Below, one piece after another: positions 1 through 8,127 of a DNA stretch of 11,646 nucleotides. Position 1 is the first letter of the stretch. Every line of letters starts with the position of its first letter. Made by a program: the position numbers and the translations under genes. The stretch lies in assembly GCA_011048475.1 (NCBI GenBank), contig DSDZ01000178.1:1-11646 (forward strand), written 5' to 3'. The notes under the pieces are model-generated. The model ran no database searches. It was not told the origin of the DNA and saw nothing but the letters and a program-made list of their open reading frames with translations. This DNA is from Bacteroides sp. Lineage in GTDB: Bacteria; Bacteroidota; Bacteroidia; Bacteroidales; GCA-2748055.

Positions 1-301
1 GATAGATGGGGGCGATGCCCAGTGAATTATGGGCTGCCACCGTGGCAGCCTGGGAGGCGTCGACCCTGGCGATCTCCTCCACGGCCAGGATGTAGGAGAG
101 GGTATCCATCCCCATCCCACCGTATTCCCGGGGCAGGTTGATGCGCAGCAATCCCATCTGAAACATTTTCCGGGTCAGTTCGGTGGAAAACTCCGAATGT
201 TCGTCCAGTTCTGCTGCCACGGGTCTGATCTCCCGCTCGGCGAAATCCTTTACCTGTTCAATGAACTGAAAATGCCGGTCCGTCAAAAAAGGGTCTTTCA
301 T
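1..301 (-). CDS. Acyl-CoA dehydrogenase, N-terminal part (cut by left window edge)
   Basis: Only the first 100 codons are present; the gene continues beyond position 1. The translation starts MKDPFLTDRHFQFIEQVKDF and shows the typical all-helical N-terminal domain of acyl-CoA dehydrogenases: the family pattern GLLRINLPREYGGMGMD at about residues 50-66, followed by AVEEIARVDAS and a stretch ending HNSLGIAPIY. These FAD enzymes introduce an alpha-beta double bond into acyl-CoA and pass electrons to electron-transfer flavoprotein. The ATG lies 7 bp after the mccA stop, so it is the last visible gene of the leucine-degradation operon. Context suggests isovaleryl-CoA dehydrogenase, but the visible DASQ...HNSLG segment looks at least as much like short-chain (butyryl-CoA type) enzymes. 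The catalytic Glu and the substrate-deciding residues lie outside the window. Family call firm, substrate uncertain. Confidence 0.9.
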   Translation of the reverse strand, partial: MKDPFLTDRHFQFIEQVKDFAEREIRPVAAELDEHSEFSTELTRKMFQMGLLRINLPREYGGMGMDTLSYILAVEEIARVDASQAATVAAHNSLGIAPIY

Positions 302-308
302 ATAAATT

Positions 309-2315
309 TCAATTTGATTTAAAAGTAAGTAATGTCTGGTTCAGGCTGACCTGGCTGCCCACGGAGACATGAATTTCCTCCACCGATGCAGTGCGGGGTG
401 CCAGTATTTTATTTTCCATTTTCATCGATTCAATGACAAGGAGCGCATCTCCTTTCACCACTTTGCTTCCCGGGGTCACATTGATCTGTACCACCTTTCC
501 GTTCAGGGGTGCGTTCATCTCCGTCTGGTTCTCGCTGTCCCGCTTTTTGTGAACAGCAATGTAGCGGCGGTCCAGAATATCCATTCTCCGGAGCTTGAAA
601 AAATGCCCGTCCATGTCAAGCAGAATGTCCGAGCGATCGGTGATCCCCCAGACCTTCAGCAGATGCTGGTTGATCCTTATCCAGAAGCTGTTGCCCTTCC
701 TGCTTTCCAGGGATATGTCAAAGTCCCTCTCCCCGATGTGCAGTCTCAGTTTTTCTCTTCCCTTCATCAATTCATACCGGATCCGGTATGTGGCGTGGTC
801 GATCTCCAGCACGATGAAGGGCAGGATCCTCCAGTGACCGATGCTGTGCCAGGGGGATGCGGAACAGGGATGCCTGCCGGTGTCTTTCTGAAGTGCGATC
901 AGGGTGGCGGCCGACAGCAGTATCTCAAGGTCCCAGGCTTTCCTCCTTTTTGCATTCAGCCGGATCAGACGGTCCAGTTTTTCGTCGACCAGCCTTGTAT
1001 GAATTTTGTTCCCCGTAAATTCCTGCGACCGGAGCAATTCAATGAGGAAATCCCTGTTTGTATGCAGCCCTGTGACCCTGAATTCCTTCAGCGCCCTGAT
1101 CAGGTGTGTCCTGCCCTCCTCCCTGTCGGCGCCGCGGACAATGATCTTGGAGATCATGGGATCGTATGCGGGTTCCACCAGGTTCCCTGCACTGTAACCG
1201 CTGTCTATCCTGGTCAGGCCGTCGGAAGGAACGGTCATGACATCGATGCGTCCCGTGGAGGGCATGAATTCCTTCTCGGGATTCTCCGCATAGATCCTGG
1301 CTTCAATTGAGTGTCCGGAGATTTTGATCTCCTCCTGGCTGAAGGAAAGGGGACGACCCTCCGCGATCCTGATCTGTTCCTTGACCAGGTCGATTCCCGT
1401 GACCATTTCCGTCACAGGATGTTCCACCTGGATCCTCGTGTTCATTTCCAGGAAAAAATACTCCTGTTTGCTGTTCATCAGGAACTCTACCGTACCTGCA
1501 CTGGTATAGCCGATCCCGTTCACCAGTGCCAGTGCGCTGGCCGTGATCCTTTCCCTGGTGTCCTCCGAGATGAAACCGGAAGGCGCCTCCTCAATGATCT
1601 TCTGGTACCTGCGCTGAAGGGAGCATTCCCGTTCGAACAGGTGGACCGCATGTCCGTGGTGATCGGCAATCACCTGCACCTCAATATGCCTGGGATTTTC
1701 CAGGTACCGCTCCACGTACAGGTCCCCCGATCCAAAATAGTTCAGCGCTTCCCTGGATGCTTCACGCGCTTCCTGTTCAAAGTGGTCCGGAGAATGGACG
1801 ATCCGCATCCCCTTTCCGCCTCCCCCTGCCGAGGGCTTGATCAGGACCGGGTAGGGGAGTGAATCCCTGGACCGGATAAGGGTTTCGGTGTCTTTCACGA
1901 TGCCTTCGAGTACGGGGAGTCCCAGGGAGGCAGCCTTGCTTCTCGCATTCGATTTGTTCCCCATCAGGTCAATGACTTCGGGACGGGGACCGATGAAGGT
2001 GATCCCCTGCCCGCGGCACAGGTCCGCGAATGCGGCATTCTCGGACAGGAATCCGTATCCCGGATGGATGGCGTCCACCTGGGCTGCTTTGGCGATCTCC
2101 AGTATTTTATTGCTGTTCAGGTATGTATCCGACAGACTGCCCGATCCGAGGGAATAAGCCTCATCGGCCTCCATGACAAACGGAAGGGTACGGTCCTCAT
2201 CGGAATGGATCACCACCGCCAGTTTCCCCAGTTCCCGGATGGCGCGGATCACCCTGCAGGCGATTTCGCCCCGGTTGGCCACAAGGACCTTCTGAAATTT
2301 TTCAATATGTTTCAT
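309..2315 (-). CDS. mccA: Methylcrotonyl-CoA carboxylase, biotin carboxylase/biotin carrier subunit (alpha)
   Basis: Predicted 668-residue subunit that carboxylates its own biotin with ATP and bicarbonate and hands CO2 to the beta subunit. Domains in order: biotin carboxylase N-domain with KVLVANRGEIACRV near residue 8; ATP-grasp domain with the glycine loop KPSAGGGGKGM at about 160-170, ECSLQRRYQKIIEEAPS, and the catalytic EMNTRIQVEHPVTEM segment; C-domain with HSIEARIYAENP; a divergent linker (BT-like) region; and a C-terminal biotinyl domain with ESMKMEN, biotin-accepting Lys about 632. Length fits bacterial MccA/LiuD (about 650-670). I chose ATG 2315 (MKHIEKF) because homology begins just after it. 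An in-frame GTG at 2348 would add 11 residues with no family support. The start overlaps the end of liuC by 14 bp. Propionyl- or acetyl-CoA carboxylase is the alternative; the neighbouring beta subunit and LiuC-type hydratase favour methylcrotonyl-CoA. Confidence 0.92.
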   Translation of the reverse strand: MKHIEKFQKVLVANRGEIACRVIRAIRELGKLAVVIHSDEDRTLPFVMEADEAYSLGSGSLSDTYLNSNKILEIAKAAQVDAIHPGYGFLSENAAFADLCRGQGITFIGPRPEVIDLMGNKSNARSKAASLGLPVLEGIVKDTETLIRSRDSLPYPVLIKPSAGGGGKGMRIVHSPDHFEQEAREASREALNYFGSGDLYVERYLENPRHIEVQVIADHHGHAVHLFERECSLQRRYQKIIEEAPSGFISEDTRERITASALALVNGIGYTSAGTVEFLMNSKQEYFFLEMNTRIQVEHPVTEMVTGIDLVKEQIRIAEGRPLSFSQEEIKISGHSIEARIYAENPEKEFMPSTGRIDVMTVPSDGLTRIDSGYSAGNLVEPAYDPMISKIIVRGADREEGRTHLIRALKEFRVTGLHTNRDFLIELLRSQEFTGNKIHTRLVDEKLDRLIRLNAKRRKAWDLEILLSAATLIALQKDTGRHPCSASPWHSIGHWRILPFIVLEIDHATYRIRYELMKGREKLRLHIGERDFDISLESRKGNSFWIRINQHLLKVWGITDRSDILLDMDGHFFKLRRMDILDRRYIAVHKKRDSENQTEMNAPLNGKVVQINVTPGSKVVKGDALLVIESMKMENKILAPRTASVEEIHVSVGSQVSLNQTLLTFKSN

Positions 2316-3096
2316 ACCAGCCCGGTCTTCTCTTTTCAAAAAAAGCACTGATCCCTTCCTGTCCCTCTTCCGAGGTCCGGTATCTGGCGATCAGTTCAGC
2401 TGTGTAATCCACGATCCGGTCGGGATCGTCCGGCTTTTCAAGGGTGTTCAGCATGGATTTGACCCCTTTCATGGCAGCGGGACCGTTCGACAGCAGATCC
2501 CGGATCAGCGCATGCGCCGTCTCCTTAAGCCTGCCTTCGCCGGATACCACATGCACCAGTCCGGCTACGAGGGCTTCCCTTGCATCAAACAGCCGCCCGG
2601 TGAGCATCCACTCGGCCGTCCGGCTGTACCCGATCTTTGTGAGCACGTACGGTGCGATCGTGGCGGGAATGAGACCCAGCCGCACCTCTGAAAATGCAAA
2701 CCAGGCATTTTCCTCGGCAACCACGATGTCCGACGCAGCGACCAGTCCGTTGGCTCCTCCCATCACCTTTCCCTGTACCGCCGCGACCACCACATGGCCC
2801 GAACGCTGAATGTGCCTGAAAAGCGCTGCAAGCTCCCTGCTCTCGGACAGCAATTCTTCGCGGGATTGCTCCGTACCCGCACGCATCCAGTTCAGGTCCG
2901 CTCCCGATGAGAAATGTTCTCCTTCCCCGCGCAACAAAATGATGCGGATCTCATCCCGCCGGTTCAGGGAATCGAATGCATGGGTGAGCTCCCGGATCAT
3001 CAATATGTTCATCGCATTGTGCACCTCCTTCCTGGCCAGGGTGAGGACGGCCACCGGTCCGTTCGATTCAAGAAAGATGGTTTCGTAGTGTTCCAT
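2302..3096 (-). CDS. liuC: Methylglutaconyl-CoA hydratase (crotonase family)
   Basis: A 264-residue crotonase-fold enzyme, normal length for the family. It would hydrate 3-methylglutaconyl-CoA to HMG-CoA in leucine breakdown. Seen: the first oxyanion segment with SGADLNWM at residues 64-71, a signature I associate with LiuC-type hydratases; the second oxyanion helix VMGGANGLVAASDI at 111-124; and the acidic residue in SEVRLGLIPATIAPYV (Glu137). In classical enoyl-CoA hydratase a second catalytic Glu follows the GGG turn. Here that place is Gly, as I recall for bacterial LiuC proteins, so this is a subfamily trait rather than damage. It begins 1 bp after the mccB stop (TGA, one base, ATG) and its end overlaps mccA by 14 bp. 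Lying between the two carboxylase subunits strongly supports the pathway assignment. A generic enoyl-CoA hydratase/isomerase is the fallback call. Confidence 0.9.
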   Translation of the reverse strand: MEHYETIFLESNGPVAVLTLARKEVHNAMNILMIRELTHAFDSLNRRDEIRIILLRGEGEHFSSGADLNWMRAGTEQSREELLSESRELAALFRHIQRSGHVVVAAVQGKVMGGANGLVAASDIVVAEENAWFAFSEVRLGLIPATIAPYVLTKIGYSRTAEWMLTGRLFDAREALVAGLVHVVSGEGRLKETAHALIRDLLSNGPAAMKGVKSMLNTLEKPDDPDRIVDYTAELIARYRTSEEGQEGISAFFEKRRPGWYETY

Positions 3097-3097
3097 G

Positions 3098-4705
3098 TCA
3101 CATCCGGTAAATTCCCTTGCGGGGTTGACTGAATTTGCGGTTCAGGGACATTGAGATGGAGAGGGCGAGGATCCGCCTGGTATCGGCAGGATCGATGATC
3201 CCGTCGTCCCACAGCCTGGAGGTGCTGAAATAGGCGGATCCCTCCCGCTCGTATTTCTCCAGGATGGGCCTCCGGATGCGCTCACGCTCTTCCGCCGAAA
3301 GGGCCCTGTCTTCCGCCTGTAGCTGTTCTTCCTTGATGGTGGCCAGCACGTCGGCCGCCTGTTCTCCTCCCATCACGGAGATCTTTGCCCCGGGCCACAT
3401 GAATAACAGGTGGGGATCGTAGGCGCGGCCCGACATGGCATAATTTCCCGCACCGAAGGAACCGCCGATGATCACGGTGAACCTGGGAACCCTGGTATTG
3501 GAAACCGCATGGACCATCTTGGCACCATCCTTGGCGATCCCGCCGTGTTCATATTTTTTTCCCACCATGAATCCCGCGATATTCTGCAGGAAAATAATGG
3601 GGAATCCGCGGTGGTCGCAAAGATCGACAAAATGGGTGCCTTTCAGTGAGGATTCCGAAAACAGGATCCCGTTGTTCGCGATGATCCCCACCGGATAACC
3701 CATGATCCTGGCGAAGCCCGTGACGAGGGAAGTCCCGTAATTTTCCTTGAATTCGGAAAACTCGCTGCCATCCACGAGCCTGGCGATGATCTCCCGCACG
3801 TCATAAGGCTCTTTCAGGGATTCGGGGATCAGTCCGTACAGTTCTTCTGTGTCATACAGGGGATCCTTCGGGATAGTTTTTTCCAGTGGCTGACGCTCCG
3901 GTACAAAGATGGTCTCGAAGATGTCCCTGCACTTCTGCAGCGCATCCTGGTCATTCTCGGCGAGGTGATCCGCCACTCCGGAGATCCCGGCATGCACCAT
4001 TCCACCCCCCAGTTCCTCGGCGGTGACCACCTCACCTGTGGCCGCTTTGACCAGCGGCGGACCACCCAGGAAAATCGTGCCCTGATCCCTGACAATGATC
4101 GTTTCATCGCTCATGGCAGGTACGTAGGCACCGCCCGCGGTACATGATCCCATGACCACGGACACCTGCGGGATGCCATCTGCGGACAGCCTGGCCTGGT
4201 TAAAGAAGATCCTACCGAAATCGTCCCTGTCTGGGAACACCTCCGCCTGGTTGGGAAGGAATACCCCGCCCGAATCCACCAGGTACACGCAGGGCAGTCG
4301 GTTCTGGAGGGCGATCTGCTGCGCCCGGAGGTGTTTTTTGATGGTCTCCCTCACATAGGTGCCCCCCTTCACCGTGGCGTCGTTTGCCACGACCATCACC
4401 TCTTTGTCGTGGATCAGTCCGATCCCCGTCACAATCCCCGCAGCAGGGAACTGGTCCTCGTACTGTCCGAATGCGGCCAGGGGACTCAGTTCAAGGAACG
4501 GGGTGTTCGCGTCAAGCAGCAGGTTGATGCGGTCCCTCACCAGCAATTTTCCCCTGGCCAGGTGTTTCTCCCTGGCCTGCCGGGGTCCGCCCGGCAGCGA
4601 GGAGGAGAGGTGGGATCTCAGCTCATTGAGCAGCGAGAGGGTCTGTTTTTTCCGGCGGAGAAATTCCCCGGATGCAGGATCGGTCTTTGAGGTCAGGATC
4701 TTCAA
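3098..4705 (-). CDS. mccB: Methylcrotonyl-CoA carboxylase, carboxyltransferase subunit (beta)
   Basis: A 535-residue carboxyltransferase, matching the usual size of bacterial MccB/LiuB. It moves the carboxyl group from carboxybiotin on MccA to 3-methylcrotonyl-CoA. Two crotonase-like halves are visible: the N half with VDSGGVFLPNQAEVFPDRD (143-161) and the oxyanion loop GSCTAGGAYVP (186-196); the C half with LQNIAGFMVGKKYEHGG (373-389), GGSFGAGNYAM (414-424) and MWPGAKISVMGGEQAADV (436-453). The MWP..ISVMGGEQAA string and NQAEVFPD favour methylcrotonyl-CoA over propionyl-CoA carboxylase. The start is TTG at 4705-4703: no in-frame ATG lies between the upstream stop (TAA at 4723-4721) and this point, and residues 2-20 already match the family N-terminus. 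It is the first gene of the minus-strand operon, 1 bp from liuC. Geranyl-CoA carboxylase beta is a less likely alternative. Confidence 0.93.
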   Translation of the reverse strand: MKILTSKTDPASGEFLRRKKQTLSLLNELRSHLSSSLPGGPRQAREKHLARGKLLVRDRINLLLDANTPFLELSPLAAFGQYEDQFPAAGIVTGIGLIHDKEVMVVANDATVKGGTYVRETIKKHLRAQQIALQNRLPCVYLVDSGGVFLPNQAEVFPDRDDFGRIFFNQARLSADGIPQVSVVMGSCTAGGAYVPAMSDETIIVRDQGTIFLGGPPLVKAATGEVVTAEELGGGMVHAGISGVADHLAENDQDALQKCRDIFETIFVPERQPLEKTIPKDPLYDTEELYGLIPESLKEPYDVREIIARLVDGSEFSEFKENYGTSLVTGFARIMGYPVGIIANNGILFSESSLKGTHFVDLCDHRGFPIIFLQNIAGFMVGKKYEHGGIAKDGAKMVHAVSNTRVPRFTVIIGGSFGAGNYAMSGRAYDPHLLFMWPGAKISVMGGEQAADVLATIKEEQLQAEDRALSAEERERIRRPILEKYEREGSAYFSTSRLWDDGIIDPADTRRILALSISMSLNRKFSQPRKGIYRM

Positions 4706-4959
4706 AACAATCGGTTTTAATTATCCGGTAAACGCTTCGGATGCTTTTTTGTTTAAAAAAAGCAATATATAGATTAAACAAAATGATTTCCGGCTCACAA
4801 ATAAAAGTACAATTTAATCTGATAAAATGAATTGTTATTCAATGGATCCTGTTCATTAAATCTTTTGAATGATATCCAATTAATCCCTTTATTGTAAAGA
4901 TTCATCCTGCCGGTCGCCCGCTCGATAGAACAGGCTGAATCTAACAGATATTCAGGAAG
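4706..4959. promoter_or_regulatory. Divergent intergenic region between the liu operon and the STAND block
   Basis: This 254-bp AT-rich gap separates the two divergent gene blocks and must hold promoters for at least mccB (minus) and the 4960 gene (plus). I see no tRNA or small ORF with support. No clean Bacteroidota promoter pair (TTTG about 19 bp before TAnnTTTG) is present on either strand. TTTG at 4864-4867 on the plus strand has only a poor downstream partner near 4888-4894. Two inverted repeats are visible: a 9-bp perfect one at 4742-4764 and a 5-bp one with a 4-base spacer at 4828-4841. Either could be an operator. The contrast between this AT-rich stretch and the GC-rich genes on both sides is clear by eye. 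Confidence 0.55.
4742..4764. repeat. AT-rich perfect inverted repeat upstream of mccB
   Basis: Arms TGCTTTTTT (4742-4750) and AAAAAAGCA (4756-4764) are perfectly complementary around a 5-base spacer (GTTTA). It lies 36 bp upstream of the mccB TTG start on the minus strand. Position and symmetry fit either an operator for a dimeric regulator or a weak hairpin in the mccB leader. The arms hold only two G:C pairs each, so a strong intrinsic terminator is unlikely. A chance palindrome in an AT-rich gap cannot be excluded. Confidence 0.4.
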
Positions 4960-7900
4960 ATGCATGCTGTGATCGGGAGATTTTTCCGGACTCAAAAAAG
5001 CGAGAGGCACATCCTGGTTGCCCTGCTTCTGCAGTCGGCAGGCTGTGGATTCTTTATCGCTCTTTTTGACCTCTCGGCCAATGTGATTTTCCTGGAGCGG
5101 TTCGGTGCCGGGAGGGTTCCCCTGGCATTCATGATCTCGGGAGGGGCCGGGATCGTCCTGATCGCCATCTTCAATTTTCTGCGCACCAGAATGGGCGTCA
5201 GTGCATTCGGCATGCTGAACCTGATCCTGGTCATGTTCCTCACAGGTGTGATGCTGACCGGGATTTTCCAGAGAGAAAAGGTTGAATTCGCCCTGTTTGT
5301 GATGATGGGTCCCCTGATCCTGATGACATTGCTGGGATTCTGGAGTACGGTGAGGGGACTATTGCAGGGCGGGAACCGGAAGCAGTTTTCAGGACTGATC
5401 GAGGCGACTTTGACGGGAGGGATGGTCCTGGGATTTTACGCCGCTCCTTTCATGGCAGCGGAGGGCATGCATACGTTCGATCTGCTTTATCCGGCGATGG
5501 GAGGTCTGCTTCTTGCGGCGGTCATGCAGTTGCTCCTCTGGCTGAAAAACGATCAGAAGCGGTACCCTTTCAGGTTCTCCGGTCCGGGAACGGGTGCGTT
5601 CGGGCTCTTTTCCCACCGGTACACCGGTCTGATGGCGGCTTTCATGATCATGGGAGCAGGTGTATCCGTAATCCTGCATTATTCTTTTCTGTGGGCTTCC
5701 GGGAGCAGCATCCCGGAAGGATTGTCGCTGGTGACATTCTTCGGGTTCCTTTTCGGGAGCATGATGATCCTGGCCTGGATCATGAAGCGTCATCTGTTCG
5801 GATGGGTGAAGAAGAAGTTCGGCCTCATGGCCACCCTGCTCACGGCACCTTTTGTGCTCATCATACTGACCGCGGCCAGTGCGGTGACCGCACAGAATTA
5901 CGGGTATCCGGGGGGTGCAACGACAATCTCCTATTTCTTTCTGATGATCATTCTCTCCAGACTGATGGACCGGACGTTGAAAGATTCCATGGAAGACCCT
6001 TCCATGAAGATCATCTATCAGACCCTGGACCGCCGGGAAAGGGTGCTGGCACAGCGGGGGATCGAAGGGATCCTCCATGAGATTGCCGTTTTTGCCACGG
6101 GATTCTTCCTTGCCGCTGTGGTACTGATCAGTTTTGTAGGGATCATCCACGTGACCTATCTCCTCCTGGTCATCCTCTTTGCATGGATACTGACGGGCAT
6201 TGCCCTGTACAGGAATTATCGCAGGCTGCTGAAAGGCTCGCTGGAATCGGACAGGTTGAGAGAAACATCGGAACGAAGCGTCATGGAGCTGGCAAAAGCC
6301 GACCTGGAGCAGACCTCCTTTCCCGTGGAAATGATCGTGTTCAATCCTTATTTTTTTCATTACACCTCCAGGGAAAACCTGTTGTTCCTTCTGGAGCACT
6401 CCCACGCGGGTGTCCGTGAACTCATCTGGACGCACCTGTTGAAATCATCGCCCGGTCTGCCCGATCTGACACTGAGTCAGATGCTCCTGCGGGAGCAGGA
6501 TCCCGCTCTGAAAGAAAGGATCCGGCAGCTGGGAAAGAGACGCCTGAGGGGGAAGCTGGGGCTGCAGGAGGCGTTCATCAAGGAGCGGCTGGACAGGTTC
6601 TATGATGATAGCGGCAGGCCGGAAGAGAAGTTGATGGTCGATGATGCATTCCGGTCGAATGAAAAGAACGAGGTCTTCGGAGCGCTTTATCATGTGGCCC
6701 AGGAACGGGATCCGGAATACCTTCCGCAGGTGGTATCGCTGTTGAGGAGCCATGACCTCAATCTGAGCAGTGTTGCCATCTCAACGGCCGCACTGCTGGA
6801 ATCGGACGGGATCGGGGAAATCCTGGCGGGGTTCCTGGGCCATCCGGGATTATACGTCACCGCATGGTCGGCACTGGTCAGTCAGGGCGAAAGGGTGCTG
6901 GATGATCTGGAAGCTTCTTTTCATAAGCCCGGTGCCGAAGTTGCCTGCCAGAAACGGATCATTTCCTGCATGGCTGCCATCGGAGGGGCCCGTTCGGTAC
7001 AGCTGCTCCTGGGCAAACTGGATTATCACCACCGGGAGATCTTTCATGCAACGGTGAGAAGCCTGTACGAAAGCAGCTTCCAGGCTACGGAGATCCAGTC
7101 CGCCACCATTCAGAATGCGATCCTCAGGCTGGTGCGGACAGGCACCTGGAACCTGGCGGCGAGAATCTCCATCGGTCTCAGTGAGCCCGAAGGGGCCATT
7201 GCCCGCGCCATGGATGATGAGATCAGGGACGTGAACGGGCTGATCCTGATGTTGCTCGCCATGATCTATGACCGCCGGTCGGTGCAGCGGATCCAGGCGA
7301 ACCTGCAGGACCGCGATCCGGGGAGCCGGGCCATCGCCGTTGAATTGCTGGACCTCCTGGTGAAACCTCCTTTGAAAACACTGCTCATCACTTATTTTGA
7401 AGATATTTCTGTCAGAGAAAAAATTGATAAACTTCACCTGCTGTTCCCGGTTGAGATATTTCCGTTCAAGCCTCTTCTGATTAAGATCCTCAACAGGGAC
7501 GGCATGCAGCTGGGTCATTTTGTCAGGATCTGTGCACTGGACATCATGGGACGCAGAGAGGAGTTTTTTGATGAACAGCAGATCCTTGCCCAGGGATTTC
7601 ACCCGGACAAAAGGATTCGTGAAACCGCAGCCCAATTATTACGTAAAAATGATCCTGAGCGGTACAGCCTCGTATCGGAGCGGCCGGACTTTCCGGATAA
7701 CAGCTTTTTCGATCATGAGGATCCGGGAAGCTGGTACATTGAGACCGTACTGGGGCTGTCCGAATGGGAATTGTTTACGAACGTGGGATTGAATGCCCTG
7801 TTCAAGCTGGTGTCGGGACTGCGGGCTTATGATGGGAGTCTGCCGCCGGACGGCAATGTTGTGATTCTGGCCAGATCAACCGAAGAGGGGGATTATTCTC

Positions 7901-8097
7901 CGCTTTCATCCGGAATTGCAATAATTGCTGCCCACCAGCCTGAATTAATGCAGCAAATTCGTTATCTTGGTGCAGGCGGGAAGTGTGTCGCATATCTGAT
8001 TGAAAAAGAGGTGTTCATCGAACTACTTTTCGATGAAGTGAGTTTATTGCACGCTTTTTGCGGAATTTTAAACAAGAACAGCGCATTTCCTGTTTAG
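4960..8097 (+). CDS. Transporter-like membrane protein fused to HEAT-like repeats and a degenerate cNMP-binding-like domain
   Basis: A 1045-residue protein of unknown function. Residues about 18-417 hold roughly twelve hydrophobic helices (near 18-37, 55-75, 82-102, 108-128, 147-167, 173-194, 222-243, 256-275, 288-311, 320-333, 372-392, 398-417). The segment DRTLKDSMEDPSMKIIYQTL (337-356) recalls the conserved loop of MFS/NTT (ATP:ADP translocase-like) proteins. Residues about 470-915 form a soluble helical region with repeated paired helices of HEAT type (e.g. DPALKERIRQL, DPGSRAIAVELL, DKRIRETAAQLL). From about 934 the pattern LF...L..L..L, then EGD...LSSGIAII, then KEVFIELL resembles a cyclic-nucleotide-binding domain lacking a clear phosphate-binding cassette. 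No signal peptide; the soluble part is probably cytoplasmic. ATG 4960 follows AGGAAG with no spacer; GTG 4969 is an alternative start with better spacing. Transport activity is not shown; it may be a sensor or scaffold. Confidence 0.68.
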   Translation: MHAVIGRFFRTQKSERHILVALLLQSAGCGFFIALFDLSANVIFLERFGAGRVPLAFMISGGAGIVLIAIFNFLRTRMGVSAFGMLNLILVMFLTGVMLTGIFQREKVEFALFVMMGPLILMTLLGFWSTVRGLLQGGNRKQFSGLIEATLTGGMVLGFYAAPFMAAEGMHTFDLLYPAMGGLLLAAVMQLLLWLKNDQKRYPFRFSGPGTGAFGLFSHRYTGLMAAFMIMGAGVSVILHYSFLWASGSSIPEGLSLVTFFGFLFGSMMILAWIMKRHLFGWVKKKFGLMATLLTAPFVLIILTAASAVTAQNYGYPGGATTISYFFLMIILSRLMDRTLKDSMEDPSMKIIYQTLDRRERVLAQRGIEGILHEIAVFATGFFLAAVVLISFVGIIHVTYLLLVILFAWILTGIALYRNYRRLLKGSLESDRLRETSERSVMELAKADLEQTSFPVEMIVFNPYFFHYTSRENLLFLLEHSHAGVRELIWTHLLKSSPGLPDLTLSQMLLREQDPALKERIRQLGKRRLRGKLGLQEAFIKERLDRFYDDSGRPEEKLMVDDAFRSNEKNEVFGALYHVAQERDPEYLPQVVSLLRSHDLNLSSVAISTAALLESDGIGEILAGFLGHPGLYVTAWSALVSQGERVLDDLEASFHKPGAEVACQKRIISCMAAIGGARSVQLLLGKLDYHHREIFHATVRSLYESSFQATEIQSATIQNAILRLVRTGTWNLAARISIGLSEPEGAIARAMDDEIRDVNGLILMLLAMIYDRRSVQRIQANLQDRDPGSRAIAVELLDLLVKPPLKTLLITYFEDISVREKIDKLHLLFPVEIFPFKPLLIKILNRDGMQLGHFVRICALDIMGRREEFFDEQQILAQGFHPDKRIRETAAQLLRKNDPERYSLVSERPDFPDNSFFDHEDPGSWYIETVLGLSEWELFTNVGLNALFKLVSGLRAYDGSLPPDGNVVILARSTEEGDYSPLSSGIAIIAAHQPELMQQIRYLGAGGKCVAYLIEKEVFIELLFDEVSLLHAFCGILNKNSAFPV

Positions 8098-8127
8098 GGA
8101 GAGATGGGGTCCTGATAATGAATTTAT

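Noticed and set aside
369..1862. Long open frames on the plus strand opposite mccA
   Set aside because: They lie wholly antisense to a well-matched carboxylase gene, and their Pro/His/Gln/Cys-rich translations look like no protein family. They are shadows of GC-rich codon use.
3098..4705. Geranyl-CoA carboxylase (citronellol pathway) instead of methylcrotonyl-CoA carboxylase
   Set aside because: The 535-residue length, N-terminus and LiuC-type hydratase in between fit the leucine pathway better, and no other citronellol-pathway gene is visible.
4864..4894. Possible Bacteroidota promoter (TTTG with a downstream TAnnTTTG-like box) for the plus-strand block
   Set aside because: The -33-like TTTG is present, but the expected -7 box at the right distance matches poorly, so no promoter is claimed.
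4960..6210. Calling the membrane domain a true ATP:ADP translocase
   Set aside because: Only a loose resemblance in helix number and one loop is visible. Substrate residues cannot be confirmed by eye, so the entry stays at transporter-like.
5389..6435. 348-codon minus-strand open frame inside the transporter-HEAT gene
   Set aside because: The translation is rich in His, Arg, Gln and Pro with no domain pattern, while the plus-strand frame gives regular membrane helices.
8098..8127. Possible terminator or small gene between the transporter-HEAT and STAND genes
   Set aside because: The 30-bp gap has no stem followed by a T-run, and the short ATG-starting frames in it end after a few codons.
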